Numbered from the stretch's first letter, positions 52,433-61,796 are shown. The stretch: DNA of 64,000 nucleotides from JAVBKU01 sp031553875 (GCA_031553875.1 JAVBKU010000004.1:1-64000), one strand, 5' to 3'. Made by a program: numbers and translations. Notes: generated by a model from the sequence alone, not told the origin.

Positions 52433-53217
52433 CAGTATCCGATATAATTGCCGCTATAGAGGAGTTCGCGCCGCTGAGCGCGCAGGACTCGTTCGATAAT
52501 TCAGGCCTTATGGTTGGCGATCCGCAAGCGGAGGTGAGCGGTGTGTTGCTGTGCCTCGATGTCACTCCCGAGGTGATAAACGAAGCCATCGACCTTAGAG
52601 CCGACATGATAGTGTCGCATCATCCGCTGATATTCCAGCCCCTGCGATCCATTACGGAGACCACTGTGACCCAGAAAATGATCAGCCGTGCGCTTATTGC
52701 CGGCATAGCGATATACGCCTGCCACACCAACCTCGACAGCGTGCAGGGCGGCCTCAGCTTCCGCATGGGCGAGATGCTGGGGGTAAAGAATCTGGAAATC
52801 CTGCAACCGCGCGCCTCGGCCTGCGACGCTCCCATCGGCTACGGCGTGATAGGCGACGTGGAGGAGACCGATGCGATGGTGTTCCTGTGGAAGGTCAAGG
52901 AGTGCTTCTCGGCCCAGGTGGTGCGCCACAGCGAGGTGGAGGGGCAGAAAGTGCGCAGGGTGGCCCTGTCGAGCGGTTCGGGGTCGTCAGTGATAGCGGC
53001 GGCAAGGGCTGCGGGGGGCGATATGTTCATTTCCGCCGACTTCAAATACCATGATTTTTTCCCCGAAGTGGACGGGATGATCTTGGCCGACATAGGCCAT
53101 TTTGAGAGCGAATATTGCTCAATTGATCTTTTGTTTGATATTATTACAAAAAAAATACCTACTTTTGCCCTCCATAAGAGCAAGAGGTCTTACAATCCGG
53201 TAAACTATTTAGTCTGA
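52429..53217 (+). CDS. Nif3-like dinuclear metal centre protein (DUF34)
   Basis: The 262-aa protein is of the NIF3/YbgI family, toroidal hexamers with a two-metal site. Ligand motifs are seen in order: SFDNSGLMVGD, ADMIVSHHPLIF, IYACHTNLDSVQGG, and near the C-terminus ILADIGHFESE. Suggested roles include GTP cyclohydrolase I-like chemistry and metal handling, but none is settled. In Bacteroidota it is typically followed by the zinc-ribbon coiled-coil gene, as here (6-base gap). Its start overlaps the preceding stop. Confidence 0.92.
   Translation: MTVSDIIAAIEEFAPLSAQDSFDNSGLMVGDPQAEVSGVLLCLDVTPEVINEAIDLRADMIVSHHPLIFQPLRSITETTVTQKMISRALIAGIAIYACHTNLDSVQGGLSFRMGEMLGVKNLEILQPRASACDAPIGYGVIGDVEETDAMVFLWKVKECFSAQVVRHSEVEGQKVRRVALSSGSGSSVIAAARAAGGDMFISADFKYHDFFPEVDGMILADIGHFESEYCSIDLLFDIITKKIPTFALHKSKRSYNPVNYLV
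53160..53167 (+). promoter_or_regulatory. Internal promoter inside the Nif3-like gene
   Basis: TACTTTTG near the 3' end of the Nif3-like frame, with TTTG 22 bases upstream, in an AT-rich patch. It would give the zinc-ribbon gene its own transcript (start 53224). Confidence 0.45.
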
Positions 53218-53223
53218 TAAAAT

Positions 53224-53982
53224 ATGGCGACAAGCAAAAAAGGAGCTGAAGCGGTTGATTACTCCATTGAGGAGAAGATAGTTACTCTGTACGAGTTGCA
53301 GAAGATAGATTCCAAGATCGACGAGATAAACAAACTCAAGGGCGAACTTCCCCTCGAAGTGCAGGATCTCGAAGACGAAGTTGCCGGTCTGGATACCCGT
53401 ATCGAGAATATGACCGCCGAACTCAACGAGCTGACAGCCCTGGCCAAGAAGCGCAAGGAGGACATGGAGAATTCCAAGACCCTGATCGCCCGTTACGAAG
53501 AGCAGCAGAACAACGTGCGCAACAACCGTGAGTTCGATTCACTCTCCAAGGAAATAGAGTTCCAGAAGCTGGAGATCGAACTGGGTGAAAAGCGTATCAA
53601 GGAAAATACCGCCGAAGCCAAGATCAAGAAGGCTCTGGTAGAGGATGCCGAAGCCCTCGTGGCCGACAGGCGTATCGACCTCGAAGCCAAGAAGGCCGAG
53701 CTCGCATCTATCGACGCCGAAACAGCCAAGGAGATGGAAGAACTCCTGAAGCAGTCCAAGGCCGCCGAAGCCAAGATAGACGAAAGGCTGCTCGGTGCCT
53801 ATAAGAGGATCCGCGCCAATGTGCGCAACGGTCTGGCCGTGGTGGCCGTGAAGCGTGACGCCTGCGGTGGTTGCTTCAACCGTATCCCGCCCCAGAGGCA
53901 GTTCGACATACGTCTTACAAAGAGGATCATAGTTTGCGAATATTGCGGCCGTATCCTCGTGTCCGACGAAATGGAAGCTTAA
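53224..53982 (+). CDS. Coiled-coil protein with C4 zinc ribbon (DUF164/CdsZ-like)
   Basis: Residues ~20-190 are heptad-rich helices (YELQKIDSKIDEINKLKGELP and further Glu/Lys-rich coiled coil). The C-terminus has two CxxC pairs, CGGC and CEYC, about 25 residues apart, forming a zinc ribbon. The 252-aa length and the layout match the zinc-ribbon family annotated C4-type/DUF164. Some members bind nucleic acid, but the precise job is not known. A strong terminator follows. Confidence 0.9.
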   Translation: MATSKKGAEAVDYSIEEKIVTLYELQKIDSKIDEINKLKGELPLEVQDLEDEVAGLDTRIENMTAELNELTALAKKRKEDMENSKTLIARYEEQQNNVRNNREFDSLSKEIEFQKLEIELGEKRIKENTAEAKIKKALVEDAEALVADRRIDLEAKKAELASIDAETAKEMEELLKQSKAAEAKIDERLLGAYKRIRANVRNGLAVVAVKRDACGGCFNRIPPQRQFDIRLTKRIIVCEYCGRILVSDEMEA

Positions 53983-54429
53983 TTTTAGGTAGCGGCTAAG
54001 GCTGCCGACAGAGAATAAAAGTGCCGCCCCGAAGAGCAATCTTCGGGGCGGCTTATTTTTGTCAGTACGAGGGTGTCAGTCGTGAACGGTGATATTGTCA
54101 GGTGTAATGGGATGGTGGATGTCATGTGCCGTCATCTGGGTGAATTCAAGGATTATTGTGGTTATTATCAGCCGAATGCGGGTATGGGTGATGGCGTTGT
54201 CAATCCACCGTTAATGCCAATTTGGCAGGAGAAAAGCTTCGGTATATTTATTGTAGTAATAGGGGTGTGGCCGCAATATTCCGGAACGATACGACGAGGC
54301 CCGGATTTGGAAATCGACGGAAAATTTTGTATATTGCGGTCGGTTAGAATTACAAACAGTTAGCAAACGACTTAAAACTAATTTTATTGCCTATAGAGAA
54401 TATCTACTCCAACCAATACTAAGAGTAGT
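53983..54429. other. Gap before the sigma factor gene
   Basis: After the terminator the stretch is AT-mixed and holds an open frame of 96 codons (54073-54363) that I do not believe in. A -7-like TATATTGC lies at about 54335. No RNA gene is recognised. Confidence 0.5.
54033..54070 (+). terminator. Terminator after the zinc-ribbon gene
   Basis: GCCGCCCCGAAGA/TCTTCGGGGCGGC is a 13-bp perfect stem with loop GCAA, followed by TTATTTTT. Confidence 0.92.
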
Positions 54430-55014
54430 ATGAATCTTCAGAAATTAAGTGACCAGGAGATACTTAATTCCTACCTTTCAGGCAATGAGAGCGCTCTAAC
54501 CTTCTTGATCGAACGTCACCGCAAGCGCGTCAACAACTATATTTACATGATGGTGCGCGACCGCGAAGTGGCCGACGACATTTTCCAGGAAACATTCATC
54601 AAGGTGGTGCGCTTCTTAGGCGAGCGCCGTTATACCGAAAACGGTAAGTTTCTCTCGTGGGTGTTGCGTATCGCGCACAACCAGGTGATCGACCACTTCC
54701 GCCAGAAGAAGCAGCGCCAGCAGGTGACCGAAAGCGAAGCCGGGTATGATATACTCAACAGCAAGCGTTTCTCGGACAGTACCGTGGAGGATAAACTGGT
54801 GTCGGCACAGATAGAACTCGACGTGCGCAAGCTCGTGGACTTCCTGCCCGACGAACAGAAGGACGTGGTGATGATGCGCTACTACATGAACATGAGCTTC
54901 AAGGAGATAGCCGAGCAGACCGACGTAAGTATCAATACCGCCCTGGGGCGTATGAGGTACGCGCTGATCAACCTCCGCAAGCTGATGCAGGAGAAGAAAG
55001 TAGTGCTGAACTAA
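54430..55014 (+). CDS. RNA polymerase sigma factor, sigma-70 family (ECF-like)
   Basis: The 194-aa protein has sigma region 2 (LIERHRKRVNNYIYMMV, DDIFQETFIKVVRFLGERRY, FLSWVLRIAHNQVIDHFRQKKQR) and region 4 (LPDEQKDVVMMRYYMNMSFKEIAEQTDVSINTALGRMRYALINL). It lacks regions 1 and 3, so it is of the ECF group. No anti-sigma gene (FecR or RseA type) lies beside it; it stands alone between two terminators. It looks like the single-gene SigW-type sigma factor found in many Bacteroidales, which may be controlled by a regulator elsewhere. Confidence 0.92.
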   Translation: MNLQKLSDQEILNSYLSGNESALTFLIERHRKRVNNYIYMMVRDREVADDIFQETFIKVVRFLGERRYTENGKFLSWVLRIAHNQVIDHFRQKKQRQQVTESEAGYDILNSKRFSDSTVEDKLVSAQIELDVRKLVDFLPDEQKDVVMMRYYMNMSFKEIAEQTDVSINTALGRMRYALINLRKLMQEKKVVLN

Positions 55015-55064
55015 CAAGCAGCACCCCACTGTAGAGCCTGAAAGAAAAATGGAGTTAAAAATGA

Positions 55065-55104
55065 ACGCTCCGGATATCGCAAGATATCCGGAGCGTATTT
55101 TTTT
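55065..55104. terminator. Terminator between sigma factor and porin-like gene
   Basis: ACGCTCCGGATATC/GATATCCGGAGCGT is a 14-bp perfect stem with loop GCAA, followed by ATTTTTTT. Confidence 0.93.
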
Positions 55105-55121
55105 ATAGGATTACGTGATTC

Positions 55122-55694
55122 CTACTTATTCTTACCCACTCCAAACCTCCAGCCGGCGGAGAACTGGAACACGCCGTTCTTCTGGCTGACGTATGAGCGG
55201 ATGTCGGTAACGCCGATATTGTAGCGAGCCGAAAGCATCAATCCGAAGTTGAAGTTGTAAGATAGGCCCATGGCGATACTCAGGTCGGCTGCATTGATGT
55301 TGGGCAGGTCCTGGTCTTCGCCGCCGCCGTGTATCTTGGATGACACGAGAAAACCAACCTGCGGGCCGGCCTCGATACACATATTGTCAATGAAATAGAT
55401 CTTTAGCAGTACCGGTACATTGATGTAACCCAGGCGTGTTGCGTAATCGACGCCGCCGTACGAGAACTTGTTGCCCTGCATCGAGAACACAACTTCAGGC
55501 TGTAGGCCTATGACCGTCGAGGGGAAGGAGAATTCTGTGAAGAAACCTCCTGAGGCCCCGATGCGCGGGTCGGATGAGTCGTTGGTCAGCATGGCGACGT
55601 TGAGGCCTGCCTTGGGACCCATGAATACTTTAGTCTGCGCCTGAGAGGCGAATGCCGCTAAAAGGACAGCGGCTGAGAGTAGTAGTTTTTTCAT
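55122..55694 (-). CDS. Outer-membrane beta-barrel protein (PorT-like)
   Basis: The 190-aa protein has a signal peptide (cut near SQAQ) and the small eight-stranded barrel pattern of OmpA-like/PorT-like proteins: FMGPKAGLNVAML, FFTEFSFPSTVIGLQPEVVFSM, ATRLGYINVPVLLKIYFIDN, MCIEAGPQVGFLVS, and a last strand FSAGWRFGVGKNK. The alternating hydrophobic strands support an outer-membrane location. Its function is unknown. It is convergent with the sigma factor gene. Confidence 0.88.
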   Translation of the reverse strand: MKKLLLSAAVLLAAFASQAQTKVFMGPKAGLNVAMLTNDSSDPRIGASGGFFTEFSFPSTVIGLQPEVVFSMQGNKFSYGGVDYATRLGYINVPVLLKIYFIDNMCIEAGPQVGFLVSSKIHGGGEDQDLPNINAADLSIAMGLSYNFNFGLMLSARYNIGVTDIRSYVSQKNGVFQFSAGWRFGVGKNK

Positions 55695-55935
55695 TTTATA
55701 GATGTTTTTATGTGGTTTTTATCAATCACCATCCGACTTATGGCAATAACTATACCAATGAATATATAAGAGCGGTTGCACGTTGAAATTTATCATCTCC
55801 GGCAGTCGTATTCTTAAGTGTAAAAGATGAAGTTGCATTCTGCGTGTAAAGTGTGGCAGTGTAATTGTAATGACCTATCAGTATGGCCGAAAGGTCTTAA
55901 TATGCCGAAATTAAAACACTAAATATCTGATCGTT

Positions 55936-56718
55936 ATGAAAAAAATGTACGTTACCGCCCTTGCGGTGTTATTGAGCCTGGGCGTGTATGCCCAGGAGGC
56001 CCCAAAGCAGGCTGTCGTCGATGAGGACCTGAAACAGGCGAACAATCCGCTCGCCACTATCAAGACCGTGAACTTCCACAACTATTACATGCCCAACCTC
56101 TATGGGGCTCCCGATGCGACCTATAACCAGGCGTGGGTGCGCTACGCCCAGCCCATAGGCTCGTTCATTATCCGCGCCTCGTTGCCCTTCGTGGTGCAAT
56201 CGTTCCCGGAACAGGGGCAAAGTTCGGGGTTGAGCGACCTCAATATATTCGGGATATACAAATTTAAGGTCAAGAAACCGGGGCTCGACGTAGGTATAGG
56301 CCCGGCCCTGACGTTGCCCACGGGTACCAGCGGCCTCGGCTCGGGTAAGTGGCAGGCGGGTTTGTCCGCAATAGCTTTCGCCCACGGCAGTCCCACTATA
56401 CAGATAGGCGCCCTGCTTACATGGCAGATGTCGTTCGCGGGTGATAGCGACAGGGACGACGTGAATATGCTTACTCCCCAGATATTCTTTATGTGGCAGG
56501 TGGGAGGCGGAACATACCTGCGCAGTACGGGTATATGGACATTCGATCTCGAGAGCGGCAACTATAACGTGCCCATCGGCCTGGGTATAGGCAAAGCCTT
56601 CAAGTCGGGCAAGAAGGTGTTCAATATCTTTATGGAGCCGCAGTACTCGGTATTGTCACAGGGAGTGGGGCAACCGAAGTTCCAGATATTCGTAGGATTT
56701 AATACGCAATTCAGGTAA
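55936..56718 (+). CDS. Outer-membrane transporter-like protein (MetA-like barrel)
   Basis: The 260-aa protein has a signal peptide (MKKMYVTALAVLLSLGVYAQ) and a barrel-like body with FHNYYMPNLYGA, LSDLNIFGIYKFKVKKPGLDVGIGPALTLPTG, QIGALLTWQMSFAGD, MLTPQIFFMWQVGGGTYLRS, and a terminal strand FQIFVGFNTQFR ending in an aromatic/basic residue. It resembles the phenol-degradation MetA-like putative transporters (PF13557 type). The substrate is unknown. The gene is monocistronic, with a terminator 130 bases after it. Confidence 0.8.
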   Translation: MKKMYVTALAVLLSLGVYAQEAPKQAVVDEDLKQANNPLATIKTVNFHNYYMPNLYGAPDATYNQAWVRYAQPIGSFIIRASLPFVVQSFPEQGQSSGLSDLNIFGIYKFKVKKPGLDVGIGPALTLPTGTSGLGSGKWQAGLSAIAFAHGSPTIQIGALLTWQMSFAGDSDRDDVNMLTPQIFFMWQVGGGTYLRSTGIWTFDLESGNYNVPIGLGIGKAFKSGKKVFNIFMEPQYSVLSQGVGQPKFQIFVGFNTQFR

Positions 56719-56849
56719 AATTTTGCGTAAAAAAGGCCGGTCCCATACTGCTATATGTCCGTGGGCTTACGGCCCCGAAATCGTTTGCTGACGGGCCTTG
56801 CAGCCTTTCGCAACTTAGCATAAAGAGCCTTAACGGCATGAATCCCCGC

Positions 56850-56872
56850 ACTTTGCGGGGATTTTTTTGCTT
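56850..56872 (+). terminator. Hairpin after the MetA-like gene
   Basis: AATCCCCGC/GCGGGGATT over ACTTT, followed by TTTTTT. Confidence 0.85.
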
Positions 56873-56902
56873 GTGGCAGAACTATTTTCCGAAAAAAGTT
56901 AC

Positions 56903-56910
56903 TACTTTTG
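56903..56910 (+). promoter_or_regulatory. -7 box for the LruC-like lipoprotein gene
   Basis: TACTTTTG, 50 bases before the ATG at 56961. Confidence 0.5.
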
Positions 56911-56960
56911 TGATATGAAGAAAAGTGTTTTGTTTAACGGAACGCTAAAAACTACGCCCT

Positions 56961-58079
56961 ATGAAAAAAATATTACTCGTTTCAGTAGCTTGCGCAGCAT
57001 TACTCGTATCATGCCTTAAGCCGGATGGACAGGGACCTTCGTCGGGTAGCGATGAAGTAAAGGTGGTCGATAAATACCTTAACACAAAGAGCTATAACGT
57101 ACCTGTTTCTGACGGTATGGTGACAGCGGTCGTGTACCATCGTCCTGATGGAGAAATAGACACTCTTGCCAAGACCGATATCCCCGTGACAGTACAGATC
57201 CCTAAATGGCTTGACGCCAACGCTCCCGTTATGGGTATGAGCAGGGTTATGCCTGCCCCCGATCCTGTTGAGCCGGTAGAACGCATAGAGGTAGTGCAGA
57301 TAGCCAAGGAGGCCATCTCTTTCGAGGCCAACTCCTATATCAAGGACGGTAACTCCGTGCTGATGTTCGAGGATAGCCGCGTGAACGACTTCGACTACAA
57401 TGACCTCGTACTCTACGTAAGGCATGAGATCAGAGGTAATAACACGACTACTCCCGCCACTCTGACCCTTTATGTTAAGCCCGTAGCTCTGGGCGGCGTG
57501 AATGAGATCGCTTTCGGTTGGGAAGACGGTAACGGCGAACATCTCCTTACCAACAATGTCCGCCAGGATTATTTCTTCGGCAGGGAAGGTATCCTGAATA
57601 CCTGGCCCGATCAGGAATGCATCGAGCCTATCGCCGTAGTGGATAATGGTAGCGGCAACCTCACAGGTTCGCACAACGGTTATTCGTACACTATGTTCCG
57701 CGACCGCGCTACCATGCAGAGGGCCCGTTACGATGTCGGCAGCGACTTAGACCATATCTGGGGCGGTTACTTCAAGTATGATCCCGTGTCTACCACTTGC
57801 AGCACCTCGAGCAACGACGCCAAGATGATAAAGTACTTTATCAAGACCAGCGGCTTTAAGTTCTACGTAGCCTCTATCGACAAGAGCGCTCCCGCCGGTA
57901 CATTCCCCTATGGTATCGCCATACCCAACGCAGGTTACCATGGCCAGGAACGCGTTCCTTTCGAGGAAGTATACACCAGCTTCGGTTCATGGATACGCAC
58001 AGGCTCGCCTCTTGACTGGGGTACGACCGTCAATCCTGCCAAGCGCTACACCAAGCACGTGAACTACGCACGCTGGTAA
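56961..58079 (+). CDS. LruC-domain-like lipoprotein (DUF4842 type)
   Basis: The 372-aa protein has a lipoprotein signal (MKKILLVSVACAALLVSC). MFEDSRVNDFDYNDLVLYVR is the hallmark Asp-rich loop of LruC/DUF4842 proteins, likely calcium-binding. The C-terminal half includes YGIAIPNAGYHGQER and FEEVYTSFGSWI, typical of the family. These proteins are surface or periplasmic lipoproteins of Bacteroidota with no firm function; LruC in Leptospira is a surface antigen. It has its own promoter and terminator. The mature part is about 350 residues, shorter than many members with extra N-terminal repeats. Confidence 0.85.
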   Translation: MKKILLVSVACAALLVSCLKPDGQGPSSGSDEVKVVDKYLNTKSYNVPVSDGMVTAVVYHRPDGEIDTLAKTDIPVTVQIPKWLDANAPVMGMSRVMPAPDPVEPVERIEVVQIAKEAISFEANSYIKDGNSVLMFEDSRVNDFDYNDLVLYVRHEIRGNNTTTPATLTLYVKPVALGGVNEIAFGWEDGNGEHLLTNNVRQDYFFGREGILNTWPDQECIEPIAVVDNGSGNLTGSHNGYSYTMFRDRATMQRARYDVGSDLDHIWGGYFKYDPVSTTCSTSSNDAKMIKYFIKTSGFKFYVASIDKSAPAGTFPYGIAIPNAGYHGQERVPFEEVYTSFGSWIRTGSPLDWGTTVNPAKRYTKHVNYARW

Positions 58080-58102
58080 ACGAATTAGATCGTGAAGATT
58101 AA

Positions 58103-58136
58103 AACGGGGAGACTTTTAAAGTCTCCCCGTTTTTTA
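58103..58136 (+). terminator. Terminator after the LruC-like gene
   Basis: AACGGGGAGACTT/AAGTCTCCCCGTT forms a 13-bp perfect stem over TTA, followed by TTTTT. Confidence 0.93.
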
Positions 58137-58228
58137 TGGTCATAAATGTTGCGGTGGTCGTTTGCCCGTCGTGTCAAATTTTTAAGTACATAAATCAAAT
58201 TAAATAGTACACGACTGAAATCATATGT

Positions 58229-58236
58229 TATTTTTG
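58229..58236 (+). promoter_or_regulatory. -7 box for the rhamnosidase gene
   Basis: TATTTTTG, 28 bases before the ATG at 58264. Confidence 0.5.
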
Positions 58237-58263
58237 TAAAACAAATAAATCCGCAAAACTCAT

Positions 58264-61041
58264 ATGAAAAATACTATTGCCCTATCTATCCTGTGCGCTT
58301 TGACTTTATGTATTACAGTGCAGGCCGCTTCGGCCCGGCAAAGCGGATCTGAGCGTTTCTCTGTGACAGCCCTGCGTGCGGGGTACCTGCCCGATCCCAT
58401 AGGCATAGGCGAAACATCTCCACTACTCAGCTGGGAGATGGAGATGGCTTATGACAGCAGGGGAGTGATGCAGACCTCTTACAGGATTGTCGCAGCCCGA
58501 TCAAAAGCCGACGTGGAAGCGGGGCGTAATCTCGTATGGGACAGCGGTAAGGTGACTTCCGACCGCTCTGCACAGATAGCTTACGGTGGTCCCGCACAGA
58601 AGAGCCGGGAGCGGATATTCTGGCGGGTGAAGGTGTGGAACAACAAGGGAGGTGAGGAGTGGAGCCCCGTGGCGAGCTTCGAAGCAGGCTTGCTCAATAA
58701 AACGGACTGGAAGGCCCTATGGATAACCCCCAACATCAAGGAAGACACCACCAAGTCGCCCCCCGCGCAGTACCTGCGCAAGGAGTTCAAGCTCCCGAAA
58801 AAAGTAAAGCAAGCCAGGGCGTACGTCTCGGCGCAGGGTATCTTCGAACTGCGTATCAATGGTCGTGCGGTGGGCGATGAGATGTTCGCCCCCGGGTGGA
58901 CGTCGTATGGTAAACGCATCCAATACCGCGCTTATGACATAACCGCCCTGCTCTCGACCGGAGCCAACGCCGTGGGCGTGATGCTCGGCGATGGCTGGTA
59001 TCGCGGGTATCTGCGCTGGATGCGCGAGAGGAACCATTTCGGCAACACCCTCGCCGCCCTGGTACAGATAGAGGTGACATATACCGACGGCGTGACCGCA
59101 GTCATTTTCTCCGATCCCTCATGGAGATCGACCAACGAAGGCCCCATACTTATGTCCGACCTCTATAACGGCGAAACGTATGACGCGAACAGGGAACTGG
59201 GCGCATGGGATCGCGCGGGGTACGACGACAGCCGTTGGAGCGGCGTCCGGACTAAAGAGGTTAAGGCCGAGGTGGTGGCCTCGGAGAGTGTGCCTGTGAG
59301 GGTGATACGGGCCATTAAGCCCGTGCGCAAGATCATCACCCCCAAGAATGAAACCGTACTCGATTTCGGGCAGAATATTTTAGGAGTGGTAGAATTCCGT
59401 CTCTCCGCACCTAAGGGCTCAAGCATAACCCTGAAATTCGGCGAGGTGCTCGACGGCGACGGCAATTTCTACAACGAGAACATGCGCACCGCCAAGGCCG
59501 AAGATACTTATATATTCAAGGGGGTCGGCGCTGAATCTTTCCGCCCGCAATTCACCTTCCACGGTTTCCAATTCATGAAAATCGAGGATTACACCGGCGA
59601 GGTGAATCTCAAAGATTTTACTGCTCTCGTCATTACCTCCGATGTGGGGCATACAGGCAGCTTTTCGTGCTCGGATACGCTGATAAATAAGCTTCAGAGC
59701 AACATACAGTGGAGCCTGTGGGATAATTTCCTCGATATTCCCACCGACTGCCCCCAGCGTGACGAACGCCTCGGATGGACAGGCGACGCCCAGGCGATAG
59801 CTCCCACGGCATGTTTCAACGTCGACGCCTGTACGTTCTGGAAAAAATGGCTCAAGGACCTGGCTCTGGACCAATATGCCGATGGTAGGGTTCCCGATGT
59901 GATTCCTACGGTCATCCCCAGGGCCAACGGTGCGGCGGGTTGGGCCGACGCCGCTGTTATAGTGCCGTGGACCGTCTACACCGTCTATGGCGATACGGGC
60001 GTATTGCGCGACCAGTATAAATCAATGAAAGCGTGGGTAGAGTACCAGCGTAATAATTCCGACTCCAACCTTATCCGCGCCAAACAATACCTCAAGGGCC
60101 GCCACTACGGCGACTGGCTTGCTTATACCTCCACCGATCCCTCGTATCCGGGTGCTACGACCGATAAGGACCTGCTCTCCACAGCTTTCTTCGCCTATTC
60201 TGCCGACCTGTTGTCGCGCTCGGCGAAGGTGCTCGGGAATAGCGCAGATGCGGCTGCATATCGTAAATTATTCGAGGATATACGAGCCTCGTTCCAGAGG
60301 GAATTCATCACCTCCGAGGGACGTCTTGCATCCAACACGCAGACAGCTTACGTGCTGGCGCTATATTTCGGTCTTGTCCCCGATAACCTTGCCCAGAGGG
60401 CTGCCGATCGCCTGGCTGCAGATGTGAAATCATTCGGCCATATCACTACGGGGTTCCTCGGCACGCCACTTATCTGTCACGTGCTGAGCATGTACGGGCA
60501 TGACGATACGGCCTATATGCTCCTGTTCCGCAAGAAATTCCCCTCATGGCTCTATCCCGTGACTATGGGAGCTACTACCATCTGGGAACGCTGGGACGCC
60601 ATACTGCCCAACGGAAAGTTCAATTCGGTGGGCATGAACTCATTCAACCATTATGCCTACGGGGCCATCGGGGATTGGCTTTACAGCCGCACGGCGGGCC
60701 TGCGTCAGCAGGAAGGCTCCGTCGCCTACAAGAAGATACATATCGAGCCCGCGCCCAATGCCGGCCTTACCCATGCCGAGGCGAGCTATAAGTCGATATA
60801 CGGAGCGATATATTCCGGTTGGAAGACTTCCGGCGGAGTGTTGACAATGAAAGTCGTGATCCCTGCCAATACCTCGGCCAAGGTCTATATTCCCTCGTCG
60901 GATACTGCTTCGGTGAAGGAGGGCGGAAAACTGCTGGATAAGATCAAAGATATTAAGGTGCTGGGGCAGGAGAGGGGTAAGACCGTTGTGGAGATAGGCT
61001 CCGGGGTGTATGAGTTTATCTGCCCTTACGCGAACAAGTAA
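58264..61041 (+). CDS. Alpha-L-rhamnosidase, GH78
   Basis: The 925-aa secreted protein (signal peptide to about AASA) has the full Bac_rhamnosid layout. An N-terminal Fn3-like domain comes first (VTALRAGYLPDPIGIGETSPLLSWEM), then carbohydrate-binding sandwiches (QYLRKEFKLPKKVKQARAYVSA, NGRAVGDEMFAPGWTSYGKRIQYRAYDIT). The (alpha/alpha)6 barrel has the general acid motif DCPQRDERLGWTGDAQ and the later catalytic Glu in GATTIWERWDAI, plus a C-terminal sandwich. It removes terminal alpha-L-rhamnose from pectic polysaccharides or flavonoid glycosides in the periplasm. No SusC/SusD pair is beside it, so it is not part of a classical PUL here. Confidence 0.95.
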   Translation: MKNTIALSILCALTLCITVQAASARQSGSERFSVTALRAGYLPDPIGIGETSPLLSWEMEMAYDSRGVMQTSYRIVAARSKADVEAGRNLVWDSGKVTSDRSAQIAYGGPAQKSRERIFWRVKVWNNKGGEEWSPVASFEAGLLNKTDWKALWITPNIKEDTTKSPPAQYLRKEFKLPKKVKQARAYVSAQGIFELRINGRAVGDEMFAPGWTSYGKRIQYRAYDITALLSTGANAVGVMLGDGWYRGYLRWMRERNHFGNTLAALVQIEVTYTDGVTAVIFSDPSWRSTNEGPILMSDLYNGETYDANRELGAWDRAGYDDSRWSGVRTKEVKAEVVASESVPVRVIRAIKPVRKIITPKNETVLDFGQNILGVVEFRLSAPKGSSITLKFGEVLDGDGNFYNENMRTAKAEDTYIFKGVGAESFRPQFTFHGFQFMKIEDYTGEVNLKDFTALVITSDVGHTGSFSCSDTLINKLQSNIQWSLWDNFLDIPTDCPQRDERLGWTGDAQAIAPTACFNVDACTFWKKWLKDLALDQYADGRVPDVIPTVIPRANGAAGWADAAVIVPWTVYTVYGDTGVLRDQYKSMKAWVEYQRNNSDSNLIRAKQYLKGRHYGDWLAYTSTDPSYPGATTDKDLLSTAFFAYSADLLSRSAKVLGNSADAAAYRKLFEDIRASFQREFITSEGRLASNTQTAYVLALYFGLVPDNLAQRAADRLAADVKSFGHITTGFLGTPLICHVLSMYGHDDTAYMLLFRKKFPSWLYPVTMGATTIWERWDAILPNGKFNSVGMNSFNHYAYGAIGDWLYSRTAGLRQQEGSVAYKKIHIEPAPNAGLTHAEASYKSIYGAIYSGWKTSGGVLTMKVVIPANTSAKVYIPSSDTASVKEGGKLLDKIKDIKVLGQERGKTVVEIGSGVYEFICPYANK

Positions 61042-61046
61042 CGTTC

Positions 61047-61796
61047 TTACAGGGGTGTGAAGTTTATCCCGGCCTTACGGGCTTGGGAGTGTTGCAGATG
61101 GCGCTTTATCCGGTATGTGCGGCCGTCTTTGATAAGCCTCGCGCCCGTTTGCTTGAACCAGAACGAAACGTTCTCCTTTTCGCAAAGGTCGCGCAGGGCT
61201 ATGATCCAGCCGTAGTCGCACGCTCGGGCTTCGAGGCCCGATTCGCCTCCCGCCACCACCTGTTCGACCCACGAGCCTATATCGTACGCGCTAAGATCTA
61301 TAGGCCCTAACAGCGGTTCGCAGATTATGATCTTATGCTTCACCGGAGCGGCCTTGTATATGGGCAGGCGGTAGTCAGCCATGGCCTGGTTCTCCACAGT
61401 GCAGCAGATAGTGACATTATTCCAGCCGTCGCCCCAGTCTGGGGGTAGTGTTTCGCTAAGGCGGTCGATACGTTTGGTTATCATCAGGAAGTCAAGATCA
61501 CTCCGCTCGCGTATCATATCCCACGCTTCGCCGCGCCACAGGTCGGCATCCTCGACAAAGAAATCAGAGGTGAAACAGGTATAGACCGTGCTTCCCGGCG
61601 GCACCTTGTATTCGCCACTCCGCTTGCGCTTTACGGGCAGGTCGAAATTCTTCGTCTTGACCACCAGGCTACTGTCTATATCGTGCTTGGCATCGCGGCG
61701 GTACACGTAGCAATGCCTGCACCCCTCGCTCACCTTATGGCATCCGTGCCACAGGTTCCACGTCACGGAACGAGGTTGTAAAGCGTTGGAGGGCAT
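61047..61796 (-). CDS. DUF5131 (phage Gp37/Gp68-like) protein
   Basis: The 249-aa protein starts with SVTWNLWHGCHKVSEGCRHCY, a CX6CX2C cysteine cluster at residues 19-29 like those that bind a 4Fe-4S cluster in radical SAM enzymes, then FFVEDADLWRGEAW, MITKRIDRLSETLPPDWG, CTVENQAMADYRL, EPLLGPIDLSAY, and VVAGGESGLEARACDYGW. This is the DUF5131/Gp37Gp68 family, found in phages and bacteria. No substrate is known. It is convergent with the rhamnosidase gene (5-base gap). The 115-base upstream stretch separates it from a long palindrome. Confidence 0.87.
   Translation of the reverse strand: MPSNALQPRSVTWNLWHGCHKVSEGCRHCYVYRRDAKHDIDSSLVVKTKNFDLPVKRKRSGEYKVPPGSTVYTCFTSDFFVEDADLWRGEAWDMIRERSDLDFLMITKRIDRLSETLPPDWGDGWNNVTICCTVENQAMADYRLPIYKAAPVKHKIIICEPLLGPIDLSAYDIGSWVEQVVAGGESGLEARACDYGWIIALRDLCEKENVSFWFKQTGARLIKDGRTYRIKRHLQHSQARKAGINFTPL

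Noticed and set aside
54073..54363. 96-codon frame before the sigma factor gene
   Set aside because: Odd composition, no family, no promoter or start context, and it runs over the likely sigma-factor promoter region.
58264..61041. Part of a polysaccharide utilisation locus
   Set aside because: No SusC/SusD pair, hybrid two-component gene linked in sense, or further carbohydrate enzymes in an operon with it; the hybrid kinase at 62 kb is separated and lacks the periplasmic propeller of PUL sensors in the visible part.
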